Below, one piece after another: positions 32,668 through 42,092 of a stretch of 64,000 bases of DNA. Under the pieces are notes generated by a model that saw only the letters and a list, made by a program, of their open reading frames with translations, searched no databases and had not been told where the DNA came from. The DNA is taken from assembly GCF_002305875.1 (NCBI RefSeq), contig NZ_CP022098.1:2728001-2792000 (forward strand). The letters run 5' to 3'. Each line of letters opens with the position of its first letter. The first letter of the stretch is position 1. The position numbers and the translations under genes were made by a program. This DNA comes from Cystobacter fuscus. Lineage in GTDB: Bacteria > Myxococcota > Myxococcia > Myxococcales > Myxococcaceae.

Positions 32668-34947
32668 TCAGACGCGGACCGAACGCACGAACGGCAGCTC
32701 GCGCACGCGGGTGCCGGTGAGCGCGAAGATGGCGTTGGCGAGCGCGGGGGCCACGGGGGGCACTCCCGGCTCTCCGACGCCGCCCGGCGCGCCCTCGCTG
32801 GGAATCACTTCGACGTGGATGCGCTGGGGTGCCTCCGCGATGCGCACCAGGCGGTAGTCGCGGAAGTTGCTCTGCTCGGTGGCGCCGTCCTTCATGGTGA
32901 TGGCGCCATAGAGCCCCAGGCTCATGCCGAAGATGACCGCGCCCTCGAACTGCGCGCGCACGCGCTCCGCGTTGATGATGGTGCCCGCGTCCGCGACGAT
33001 CCACGCCTCGTCCACGCGGATGCGCTCGTCCGCGTCCTTCACCACGGACATCACCACCGCCACGTAGGACAGGAAGCTGCGGTGCGCCGCGAGCCCCAAC
33101 GCGCGCCCCTCCTTCTTGCGCGAGTCCCAGCGCGACAGCTCCGTCACGCGCTCGATGACGCGGCGCAGGCGCCCGGTATCGAGCGGGTGTTCCTCCAAGG
33201 GCTGGCCGTAGTTGGGCACCTTCTCCACGCCCAGCTCCTTGGGCGTCACGATGCGCGGTGGGCCGATGAGCTCGAGCAGCGTGTCGCGGGGATCCGTGCC
33301 GCGCGCGTGAGCGAGCTCGTCGATGAAGCTCTGCACGGAGAACGCATGGTAGACGTTGGCCACCGAGCGCATCCAGCCGATGCGGGTGTGCGCGCGGGCC
33401 TCGCAGTTCTCCATGCGCACGTGGGGGATGGCGAGCGGCAGATCCAGGATGCCCTGGTTGAGCTCGCCGTCGCCCGCGAACGTGGCGCCCGAGAAGATGG
33501 AGCCGATGGGCGGGAACGCGATGCGGTGGTGCCAGGCCTGGACCTTGCCCGAGTCGTCGAGCGCGGCCGACAGCCGCTGCGCGCACGTCGAGTGGTAGTA
33601 GTCATGGCGCACGTCGTCCTCGCGCGTCCACTGCATGCGCACGGGAGCGCCCACGGCGCGTGCCACCAGGGCGGCCTCCGCCACGTAGTCCGGCTTGGAC
33701 TTGCGGCCGAAGCCACCGCCCAGCAGCGTCACGTGGATGGTGATCTGGCTCTCGTCGACGCCGAGCGCCCGCGCCACCTCGGTGCGAGCGGACTGGGGAT
33801 TCTGGGTCGCCGCCCACACCTCGCACCGGCCTCCCTCCACCCTCGCGACCGCCGCGGGCGGCTCCATGGGCGCATGGGCCAGGTGCGGCGTGTGGTAGTC
33901 GGCCTCGAGCTTGCGCTTCGCGCCCGCGAGCGTCGCGTCGGCATTGCCCACGTTGCGCACGACCTTGCCCGAGGAGCCGATGGCCTTCGTCAGCTCCTGT
34001 CGGTACGCGGCCGAGTCGTAGCCCGCGTTGTCTCCGTGCTCCCATGTCACCTCGAGCGCCGCGCGTCCGCGCATGGCCGCCCAGGTGTTGTCCGCGACGA
34101 CGGCGATGCCTCCGAGCGGCTGGAAGGCGAAGGGCAGCTTGGGCGCGGGCAGCTCCACCACCTGCTTGACGCCCGGCACGGCGAGGGCGCTCGTCGCGTC
34201 GTAGCGGGCGACCCGGCCACCGGCGACGGGAGGCCGGACGACCATGGCCGTGAGCATGCCGGGCAGCACCACGTCCGCGCCGAACTGGGCTTTGCCGGTG
34301 ACGATGTCCGGCCCGTCGAGCAGCGGCAGCTCCTTGCCCAGGTGGCGCAGCTCGGAGCGGGGCCGCAGCGTGACGTCCTTCCTCGCGGGGACCGGCAGCT
34401 TCGCGGCGTCGTTGGCCAGCTCGCCGAAGCCGAGGGAGCGCTTGCTGGCCGGGTGGAACACGACATGGTCCCGCGCCACGCAGGTGTTGACGGGCACGCC
34501 CCAGCGTTTGGCCGCCACGGTGATGAGCATGGTACGCGCCGTGGCGCCCACGTAGCGCAGGTCCGTGAAGATCTTGCGCACGCTGCTCGAGCCGTCGGTG
34601 TTCTGGTCTCCGTAGGCTTTGTCCCCATCGCCCTGGATGACCTTCACCCGGGCCATGTCGGCGCCCATCTCGTCCGCGATGAGCACGGGCAGGGAGCTGC
34701 GCACGCCCTGGCCCATCTCCGAGCGGTGGCAGATCATGGTCACCACGCCATCGGGAGCCACGTGCACGTAGACGTTGGGGCGGAAGCCCTGCTCGGGCAC
34801 GGGCGGGTAGGCCGTGGGCATCGGGGCGGCCCATGCGTTCGTGGGCAGCAACTCGAGCGCGAGCCCAGCGGCGACCAGAGTCACACCCTCGAGGAAGGAG
34901 CGGCGCGACAGGCGGATGGGATTGTCGTCCAGGGAGTGCTCACTCAT
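32668..34947 (-). CDS. Molybdenum hydroxylase large subunit, isoquinoline 1-oxidoreductase beta-type (copy B)
   Basis: A 759-residue paralogue of the copy A large subunit, same length, with the Tat signal SRRSFLEG, the molybdopterin motif GGGFGRKS and catalytic Glu in GVGEPGVPP all intact. Substitutions cluster in the signal peptide (GVTLVAAG against GVGLVTAG), around residues 390-430, and near [20 protein letters not shown] and [15 protein letters not shown], some of them in the funnel-facing half of the protein, so substrate preference could differ. Motifs argue that both copies are active. It shares the 8-bp overlap with the Fe-S gene. Confidence 0.92.
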   Translation of the reverse strand: MSEHSLDDNPIRLSRRSFLEGVTLVAAGLALELLPTNAWAAPMPTAYPPVPEQGFRPNVYVHVAPDGVVTMICHRSEMGQGVRSSLPVLIADEMGADMARVKVIQGDGDKAYGDQNTDGSSSVRKIFTDLRYVGATARTMLITVAAKRWGVPVNTCVARDHVVFHPASKRSLGFGELANDAAKLPVPARKDVTLRPRSELRHLGKELPLLDGPDIVTGKAQFGADVVLPGMLTAMVVRPPVAGGRVARYDATSALAVPGVKQVVELPAPKLPFAFQPLGGIAVVADNTWAAMRGRAALEVTWEHGDNAGYDSAAYRQELTKAIGSSGKVVRNVGNADATLAGAKRKLEADYHTPHLAHAPMEPPAAVARVEGGRCEVWAATQNPQSARTEVARALGVDESQITIHVTLLGGGFGRKSKPDYVAEAALVARAVGAPVRMQWTREDDVRHDYYHSTCAQRLSAALDDSGKVQAWHHRIAFPPIGSIFSGATFAGDGELNQGILDLPLAIPHVRMENCEARAHTRIGWMRSVANVYHAFSVQSFIDELAHARGTDPRDTLLELIGPPRIVTPKELGVEKVPNYGQPLEEHPLDTGRLRRVIERVTELSRWDSRKKEGRALGLAAHRSFLSYVAVVMSVVKDADERIRVDEAWIVADAGTIINAERVRAQFEGAVIFGMSLGLYGAITMKDGATEQSNFRDYRLVRIAEAPQRIHVEVIPSEGAPGGVGEPGVPPVAPALANAIFALTGTRVRELPFVRSVRV

Positions 34948-35401
34948 GGGGGAGACCCGCCGCTTTCTTGATGGCGCAGCGAATGCGCGTGTAGGTGCCA
35001 CAGCGGCACAGGTTGCCGCTCATCGACCTGTCAATCTCGCTGTCGCTGGGCTGGGGCTTCTTCGCCAGCAGGGCCGCCGCGGTCATGATCTGCCCGGACT
35101 GGCAGAAGCCGCACTGGGGCACGGCGAGCTCGACCCAGGCCTTCTGCAAGGGGTGAGAGCCATCGGCGGACAGGCCCTCGATGGTGGTGACGTGGCGTCC
35201 CTCGGCGCGGCTCACCGGGGTGACGCAGGCACGCACGGCCTCGCCATCCAGGTGCACGACGCACGCGCCGCACAGGGCCTGGCCACAGCCGTACTTGGTG
35301 CCCGTCAGGCCGAGCACGTCACGCAGGGCCCAGAGCAGCGGCATCTCCGGGTCGACCTCGAGCTCACGCTCGGTTCCATTCAACTTCAGGTGGATGCTCA
35401 T
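34940..35401 (-). CDS. 2Fe-2S small subunit of the Mo hydroxylase (copy B)
   Basis: A 153-residue subunit that differs from copy A at only a handful of residues (for example AEGRHV for AAGRHV, SADGSHP for SPDGSHP, GQIMTA for GQLMTA, IDRSMSG for IDKSMSG). All eight cluster cysteines are kept. The very strong conservation, higher than in the flanking genes, suggests selection or gene conversion on this subunit, which might then serve either large subunit. Confidence 0.95.
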   Translation of the reverse strand: MSIHLKLNGTERELEVDPEMPLLWALRDVLGLTGTKYGCGQALCGACVVHLDGEAVRACVTPVSRAEGRHVTTIEGLSADGSHPLQKAWVELAVPQCGFCQSGQIMTAAALLAKKPQPSDSEIDRSMSGNLCRCGTYTRIRCAIKKAAGLPHE

Positions 35402-36072
35402 GGCCGTGCCTCCTCGTCTGGACACTCGGCGCCGTCCTTCGCCCACGCGGCGATGAGGGCCCCGAATTGTTCTTGTGTTCCAGGGGCGGCAACCCGCTCC
35501 CACCCCGGTTTCCATGCCCACGCGACGAGTTCATCGTGCGTGGAGTGCTCGATGAGCTCCTCGAGGCTCTTGTCGCCGTTGCGCTGGCGGTCCTTGAGCT
35601 GCTCGCAAAGGGAGCGGGGAGTGGCACCCACCCAGGCCATGGAGCGCGGAGCGAGGTGCCACTTGGGGGCGCCCGGAACCCGAGCGTGAGCGAGGTTCTT
35701 GTCCTGGTGGCAGGAGGTGCACTCCAGGCCGGGCACTCCCTGATCCTTGGCGCCACGCGAGACGGGCGGATCATGCGTGAGCCCCTGATCGCCCTGGGTA
35801 GGCGAGTCGCCGGCGGGGTGGCAGTTGGTGCAGCGCGGATGGAGCATCACGCGGCTGGCCTCCAGGAAGAGGGCGCGAGAGCGCTCCGGGCGGGAGGAGA
35901 TGCGCGCGAACATGTCCGGCGTGCGCAACTGCTGGGCCGTCACGGGGGGCAACTGCGTGGCGGGGCTGGCGTTCACGCCGCTACGGCCTGAGCTACACGC
36001 CAGCGCGAGCGCGGCGCACAGGGCTCCCGCTCCCAGCAGGGAAGCGGTGAGGATGCCCGGGCGATGCATCAT
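35398..36072 (-). CDS. Diheme c-type cytochrome lipoprotein of the Mo hydroxylase operon (copy B)
   Basis: A 224-residue paralogue of the copy A cytochrome, with lipobox LALAC and both heme motifs (CTNCH, CTSCH) conserved. Differences are minor (PPVTAQQ for PPVPAQQ, THDPPVS for AHQPPVS, ERVAAPG for ERVPAPG). GGAGGT sits just before the start. The upstream sequence is unlike that of copy A beyond ~20 bp, so the two operons probably have different promoters. Confidence 0.9.
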   Translation of the reverse strand: MMHRPGILTASLLGAGALCAALALACSSGRSGVNASPATQLPPVTAQQLRTPDMFARISSRPERSRALFLEASRVMLHPRCTNCHPAGDSPTQGDQGLTHDPPVSRGAKDQGVPGLECTSCHQDKNLAHARVPGAPKWHLAPRSMAWVGATPRSLCEQLKDRQRNGDKSLEELIEHSTHDELVAWAWKPGWERVAAPGTQEQFGALIAAWAKDGAECPDEEARP

Positions 36073-36128
36073 GGAGACCTCCAGGCGGGGGGGAATGGCC
36101 CCGAGCCAGAGCGGGCCATTGTGCGCCT

Positions 36129-36146
36129 GGGGCCTTTTCGCCCCAA
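36129..36146 (-). terminator. Hairpin after the kinase/receiver operon
   Basis: TGGGGC (36129-36134) pairs with GCCCCA (36141-36146) around a 6-base loop, 30 bp downstream of the receiver gene's stop on the minus strand and 57 bp upstream of copy B. It has no U-run; it could terminate the two-component operon or leak into the Mo hydroxylase operon. Confidence 0.4.
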
Positions 36147-36175
36147 ACCAGATGTTGTTAATAGGGTATGTAGGG

Positions 36176-36591
36176 TTACTTCACAATGCTCGCGGCCGGG
36201 TTCACGGTGGCGAGCATGCGCCGCACCTCGCGCAGCAGGGCATCGGGCAGGCACGGCTTGGTGATGTACGAATCGCAGCCCGCGTTCTGGGCCTCGCGCG
36301 AGTGCCCATCCAGCGCGTGCCCGGTGAGCGCCACCACGGGGATGGCCTTGGTGCGCGCGTCGCCCTTGAGCCGGCGCGTGGCCTCCCAGCCATCCATCAC
36401 GGGCAGGGACAGGTCCATGAGGATGACGGCGGGCCGGAACTCCATGGCCTTCTCCACCGCCTCCAGCCCGTTGCGCGCCTCGATGACCCGGTAGCCGGAG
36501 AACTCCAGGTACTCGGCGTACATCTCCCGGGCATCCTGATAGTCATCCACGATGAGGATGAGCGGCGCGGACTCGTTGCCCATGGCTTGGG

Positions 36592-36595
<4 letters not shown>
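36176..36595 (-). CDS. Single-domain response regulator (receiver)
   Basis: A 139-residue CheY-like receiver with no output domain. Acidic pocket Asp17-Asp18 (VDD), phospho-acceptor Asp61 (LMDLSLP), the switch Thr in VALTGHA and the Lys in ITKPC are all present. It starts in an ATGA overlap with the kinase gene upstream, so kinase and receiver are made together and are a cognate pair. As an output-less receiver it probably acts by protein contact or in a phosphorelay. Confidence 0.93.
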
Positions 36596-37905
<1,310 letters not shown>

Positions 37906-37953
37906 GACGTAACGCTCCGGTGTCCGTGGGGTTCAGAGGTCTCGGGTGCGGAT

Positions 37954-37975
37954 CATGGAGTCGAGTGACTCCATG
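37954..37975. promoter_or_regulatory. Palindrome CATGGAGTC-GAGT-GACTCCATG
   Basis: A perfect 9-bp inverted repeat with a 4-bp centre in the divergent gap between the kinase gene (starts 37905, minus) and the FAD-Rieske gene (starts 38128, plus). Its symmetry and position suit an operator for either promoter; a tight hairpin in the kinase leader mRNA is the other option. Confidence 0.45.
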
Positions 37976-38127
37976 GTAGTGTGTCCCCTCCACGCTCCGG
38001 CCAACGCCCGCCAGGCTCGGTTGTTGGGTCTTATACAAAAAAAGGCTTCAGTGGAGGACAGGCAGGCGGGCGGGCTCGTCCGCTCGTTCCCCCTACCAGC
38101 CCTCGGCCGAGTCCATAGCCTTGGAAG

Positions 38128-39636
38128 ATGGTCGATGAGCGCGAGCATCAATCCTTGTGGACGGTGTCGGCCCCGGCGCGGCGGTACCCCCCGCTGCCGG
38201 GGGATCTCGAGGTCGACGTGGTGGTGGTGGGAGGGGGCATCGCGGGGCTCACCACGGCCTGGCTGCTCAAGCAGGAGGGCAAGCGGGTCGCCGTGGTGGA
38301 GATGCACCGCATCCTGACGGGGCAGACAGGGCAGACGACGGCGCACCTCACGGAGCTGCTGGACGTCTCCTATGACACGTTGGCATCGGACTTCGGGGAG
38401 AAGGGGGCTCGGCTGGCGGCCGAGTCCACGCGCGCCTCCATCGAGAAGATCTCCAGTCTGGTGGAGCGGCTGGGCATCGCGTGTGATTTCCAGCGGCTGC
38501 CCGGCTACCGCTACGCGGAAACGGAGGACGAGGCGCGGCAGCTCGAGTGCGAGGCCTCCGCGGCCCGGCGGGCGGGGTTGCTGTGCTCGCTGACCCGGGA
38601 CGTGCCGCTGCCCTATCCGGTGATGCTGGCGCTGCGGGTGGAGGACCAGGCTCAGTTGCACCCCCGCGCGTACCTCCAGGCGCTCGCGGAGCGGATCGTC
38701 GGGGAGGGCAGCCACGTCTTCGAGGAGACGCAGGTCACCGACATCCACGAAGGGGTGCCCTGCCGGGTGCAGACCACGCGCGGGGTGCTCCTGTGCCAGG
38801 AGGTGGTGGAGGCCACGACCACGCCCCTCAACCGCGTCCTGCTGCACACCAAGCTCATGCCCTACCGCACCTATGCGCTGGCGGCGCGGCTCGAGGCCCC
38901 CCTGGCGCCGGGGCTCTATTACGACAGCAAGGAGCCCTACCATTACATCCGCACCCAGCGTCTGGACGGCGCGGACTACGTCATCGTGGGAGGCGAGGAC
39001 CACAAGGTGGGCGCCGAGGAGGACACGGCCCGCCGCTACCTGGCCCTGGAGGAGTACCTGCGGCAGCACTTCTCGGCGTCACGGGTGGAGTACCGCTGGT
39101 CGGGCCAGGTCATCGAGCCGGTGGACGGGCTCGCGTACATCGGCCGCAACGGCGGCTCGCGTCACGTGTGGGTGGCCACGGGCTTCTCGGGGACGGGCAT
39201 GACGTTCGGGACACTGGCGGGGATGATCCTCTCGGATTTGATCCTCGGCCGGGACAACCGCTACGCCTCGCTCTATGACGCCACGCGGGTGAAGCCGATC
39301 GCGGGGGCACGGGACTTCGTCCACGAGAACGCGGACGTGGCGTTCCACTTCGTGGCGGATCGGCTGGCGAGGCCGGACACGCATGACCTGTCCGAGGTGC
39401 CGCCCGGCGAGGGCCGCATCGTGGAGGTGGAGGGCCGCAAGGTGGCCGTCTACCGGGAGACGTCCGGCGGCGTCCACGCGCTCAGCCCGGTGTGCACGCA
39501 CCTGGGATGCCACGTGCACTGGAACAACGCCGAGCGCTCGTGGGACTGCCCGTGCCATGGCGGCCGCTTCAGCCCGACGGGCGAGGTGCTCAATGGCCCT
39601 CCGGTGAAGGGACTCGCGTCGAAGAAGATCCGCTGA
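38128..39636 (+). CDS. FAD-dependent oxidoreductase with C-terminal Rieske domain
   Basis: A 502-residue protein. Residues ~28-400 are a DadA/GlpD-like FAD fold (VVVVGGGIAGLTTAWLL at ~30; second FAD contact VATGFSGTGMTFGTLAG near 345). Residues ~410-500 are a Rieske domain with the 2Fe-2S ligands Cys-x-His (CTHLGCH) and Cys-x2-His (CPCHGG). Proteins of this architecture are widespread and oxidise small amines or amino acids with the Rieske cluster as internal electron relay, but the substrate is not known. There is no signal peptide. GGAAG lies just before the start. Confidence 0.92.
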   Translation: MVDEREHQSLWTVSAPARRYPPLPGDLEVDVVVVGGGIAGLTTAWLLKQEGKRVAVVEMHRILTGQTGQTTAHLTELLDVSYDTLASDFGEKGARLAAESTRASIEKISSLVERLGIACDFQRLPGYRYAETEDEARQLECEASAARRAGLLCSLTRDVPLPYPVMLALRVEDQAQLHPRAYLQALAERIVGEGSHVFEETQVTDIHEGVPCRVQTTRGVLLCQEVVEATTTPLNRVLLHTKLMPYRTYALAARLEAPLAPGLYYDSKEPYHYIRTQRLDGADYVIVGGEDHKVGAEEDTARRYLALEEYLRQHFSASRVEYRWSGQVIEPVDGLAYIGRNGGSRHVWVATGFSGTGMTFGTLAGMILSDLILGRDNRYASLYDATRVKPIAGARDFVHENADVAFHFVADRLARPDTHDLSEVPPGEGRIVEVEGRKVAVYRETSGGVHALSPVCTHLGCHVHWNNAERSWDCPCHGGRFSPTGEVLNGPPVKGLASKKIR

Positions 39637-39672
39637 AGCGCGGGGCCGCGCGGCGCGTGGCACGATGGGCTC

Positions 39673-40371
39673 ATGCCCGCCTCTTCCCGCGCCGCTCCCG
39701 CGAGCGACTCCGTGCCCTCGTCCGACAGCCTCCTGCCCGAGGGCTTCACGCCCGCCGCCCGCCGCGCCCTGGCCAAGGCGGATCCCCTCCTCGGCACGTT
39801 GATGAAGCAGGTGGGGCCGTTGCGGCTGGAGGTGGAGGCGCTGCGCGACCCCTTCGTGGCGCTGGCGCGCTCCATCGCCTACCAGCAGCTCACGGGCAAG
39901 GCGGCGGCCACCATCTTCGCCCGGGTGTGCGAGCGCGTGGGCGAGGGCGCGCGCTTCACGCCGGAGGCGGTGCTGGCCGTGCCGGTGGAGGACTTGCGCG
40001 CGGCGGGACTGTCCGGGGCGAAGGCGGCGGCGATGAGGGATCTGGCGCTCAAGGCCCGGGAAGGGGAGGTGCCCACGCTGACGAGGGCCCGGCGCATGAG
40101 CGATGCGGCGCTGGTGGAGCACCTGACGAAGGTGCGGGGCATCGGGCAGTGGACGGTGGAGATGATGCTCATCTTCCGGCTGGGCCGGCCGGACGTGCTG
40201 CCCGTGGATGACTACGGGGTGCGCAAGGGCTTCATGCGCACCTATGGGCTGGCGGAGATGCCCCGGGCCCGGGAGCTGCTGGCCCATGGGGAGCGCTGGA
40301 GGCCGTGGCGCTCGGTGGCGAGCTGGTACATGTGGCGGGCGCTCGAACTGCCGAAGGCCCCAGCCCCCTGA
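39673..40371 (+). CDS. DNA-3-methyladenine glycosylase II (AlkA-like, HhH-GPD)
   Basis: A 232-residue base-excision repair enzyme. The helix-hairpin-helix LTKVRGIGQWTVEMM (~151-165) is followed by the catalytic Asp180 in LPVDDYGVRKG, which attacks the N-glycosidic bond of alkylated purines. The N-terminal ~20 residues are a low-complexity leader. The N-terminal TBP-like domain of E. coli AlkA is missing, as in the shorter Mag1/AlkA-type enzymes. It lies 37 bp after the FAD-Rieske gene. It is convergent with the MYXO-CTERM gene. Confidence 0.9.
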   Translation: MPASSRAAPASDSVPSSDSLLPEGFTPAARRALAKADPLLGTLMKQVGPLRLEVEALRDPFVALARSIAYQQLTGKAAATIFARVCERVGEGARFTPEAVLAVPVEDLRAAGLSGAKAAAMRDLALKAREGEVPTLTRARRMSDAALVEHLTKVRGIGQWTVEMMLIFRLGRPDVLPVDDYGVRKGFMRTYGLAEMPRARELLAHGERWRPWRSVASWYMWRALELPKAPAP

Positions 40372-40383
40372 AGCGCGCGGCGC

Positions 40384-40998
40384 CTAGGCCCGACGGCGAC
40401 GCAGGCGCGTCAGCGTGGCCGCCGCGAGCGCGAAGGCGAGCATGGGCGAGCCGCCCGTGGCCGAGCAGCCGCCCTTGTCCTCGTCCGGCTCGGTGGGGGT
40501 CCCCGTTCCCCCGGAGATCGTCACGGTCTGGGTCGTGGCCGCGGCGCGGTCCCCCGAGCTGTCGTAGTTGTTGTTGGCCGAGTTGCCCGCCGCGAAGATC
40601 TTCACGGTGCCACTGGCGGGGGCGACCAGCGAGAAGGCGAAGCGCAGCTCGCCATTGGTGAAGGACTTGGCCCCGTTGTGGGTGAGCTCACTGCCCAGCT
40701 TCTTGCTCCCCTCTCCCGCCTGGAGGACCGCCGCCGCGTTGTCCACGGCGACGTTCATGCCGCCCACGTTCGCGGGGCCACCCTTGATGATGAGCGTGTA
40801 CTGGCCCGTGGCGTTGGGTTCGAGCGTCGTGGGCCCGGAGATCTCGACCACGGGGGCGGCGGCGCCGCCATAGTGGCAGGTGCTGCACGTCGCTCCATCC
40901 TTGCCCGATTGGCCGGTGATGCCCGCGCTGTTGGCGAGGGCCGACGTCGAGATCAGGCAAGCGGAGATCACACCCAGGGTACCGAGAGAAGCGCGCAT
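40384..40998 (-). CDS. MYXO-CTERM-anchored surface protein (MXAN_6652-like) with a CxxCH motif
   Basis: A 204-residue exported protein. A Sec signal (to ALANS, ~23) is followed by CSTCH at residues ~38-42, a single c-type heme-like site, then a beta-sandwich domain (~50-165) resembling the Reeler/choice-of-anchor fold. The C-terminus has the MYXO-CTERM tripartite sort tag: a Gly-Cys (KGGCSATGG), a hydrophobic helix and an Arg cluster (RLRRRRA), which leads to processing and surface anchoring in myxobacteria. Family membership is recognised from memory. GGAGG-like bases precede the start. It is a good taxonomic marker for Myxococcota. Confidence 0.88.
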   Translation of the reverse strand: MRASLGTLGVISACLISTSALANSAGITGQSGKDGATCSTCHYGGAAAPVVEISGPTTLEPNATGQYTLIIKGGPANVGGMNVAVDNAAAVLQAGEGSKKLGSELTHNGAKSFTNGELRFAFSLVAPASGTVKIFAAGNSANNNYDSSGDRAAATTQTVTISGGTGTPTEPDEDKGGCSATGGSPMLAFALAAATLTRLRRRRA

Positions 40999-41153
40999 TC
41001 AACCTCCAAGGGGGGACTGTGCTGATGGAGACTCTCTTCGTAGCCCGGTTCGCGCCTCCGGGAAATGTCACGATTCAGCGGTGGGTCGAATCTCCGCGGG
41101 GAGGGGTCCTGCTGGAGGTTGACGGACGAGGGGGGAGTCGTTCCATCCCGGTG

Positions 41154-41178
41154 GAGTGTTACTCGAAGAACGAGTGTT
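41154..41178. promoter_or_regulatory. Direct repeat GAGTGTT upstream of the carotenoid-type genes
   Basis: GAGTGTT occurs at 41154-41160 and 41172-41178, 18 bp start to start, with the small inverted repeat ACTCG-AAGAA-CGAGT (41161-41175) embedded. It lies ~100 bp before the start of the truncated cyclase gene and could be part of its promoter. Confidence 0.3.
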
Positions 41179-41279
41179 CCCGGCGGGCTCATACCAAGCG
41201 TCCGGTAGTATTCCCGCGTGTGACCTGATGCGGATGGGCGGTGCGGCATCTGGTTCAGTGTCCCGGCGAGGGGGGACGG

Positions 41280-42077
41280 ATGCGACTGGAGACACTCAAG
41301 GCCCGGATCCGCGAGGCGGGAGGACCCGAACTGCTCGAGCGGTTGGAGTGGAACATCAGCGGCTCGGAGCTGGCTCCGCTGACGGACAGTGGCCTCTTCA
41401 CGCCGCCGGAGGTGGAGTCCCTCATCGTCGCTCGTTACGAGCGCGGCGTGTGTCGCTGGCACGGCGGAGGCGAGTATCCCGTGAGGGGCGTGCTCGATCA
41501 CGCCATCGACGCGGGCCGGTTCCTCTCCGAGGTGCGCCGCCGTGCCGAGCTGCGCGGCGTGTCCTTCCACGACGGCCATACCCTGGTGGGCCTGAGTGAG
41601 GGCCCCCGCTCCGTGCGCCTGCCGCGGCTGACTCCCGCCCCGAGGGCGCCGGAGCGCCGGGTGGTGCTGGTGGGGGACGCGGCCGCGCGCCACTCGCCCC
41701 TCACCTGTTGTGGCTTCGGAGGGATGATGCGCTCGTTTCTTCCCGGCTCCCGGGTGCTCGCGGAGGCGCTCGCGCGGGAGCGCTTTCCTCCCTCCATGGC
41801 CATTCCCTCGCGTGCTCCGGAGCGCCGCGACGAGGTGAATCAATTGCTGGATACGGCCTTCGCCGTCCTCCACGCGCTGGGCAACGACTCCTACGCGGCC
41901 CTGCTCAAGGATCGATTGGAGGGGCGCGACTTCGCGCGGTTGCTCGGGGGGATCGCGCGGCGGCGGCCCCAGGCGTTCCGGGAGCTGCGCATGCTCGCGC
42001 ATACCGGTCCGTTCGCGCTCGCCCGCTGGCTGGAGGGGTTCTCCCGCCTGCTGCTCAACCCGTTCCTCGCACCCTGA
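41280..42077 (+). pseudogene. CruA-type lycopene cyclase, N-terminally truncated and internally deleted
   Basis: A 265-residue frame with clear pieces of CruA-family flavoprotein cyclases. LEWNISGSELAPLTDSGLF is the segment after the first FAD motif, VCRWHGGGEYPVRGVLDH is the next block, and RVVLVGDAAARHSPLTCCGF is the C-terminal FAD block. The whole N-terminal Rossmann motif (GxGxxG) is absent, and FHDGHTLVGLSEG jumps to the C-terminal block, skipping ~150-200 residues of the catalytic core. GAGGGGGGAC precedes the ATG, so it may still be translated, but it can hardly bind FAD. The gene reads into the desaturase-like gene after 15 bp. Confidence 0.7.
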
Positions 42078-42092
42078 TGGGAGGTGGGCCCC

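Larger units (their letters stand above)
32649..36091 (-). repeat. Segmental duplication, copy B (three-gene Mo hydroxylase operon)
   Basis: The second copy of the 3.44-kb unit seen at 27819-31262, in the same orientation. The copies are separated by 1.4 kb holding plsC and a hydrolase remnant. The first base-count difference outside the coding part is a one-base deletion just before the first start codon of copy B (36073 relative to 31243). Confidence 0.93.

Noticed and set aside
39492-40211. Alternative plus-strand frame over the AlkA-like gene
   Set aside because: The HhH-GPD motifs are in the other frame; this one is Gly/Arg-rich shadow text.
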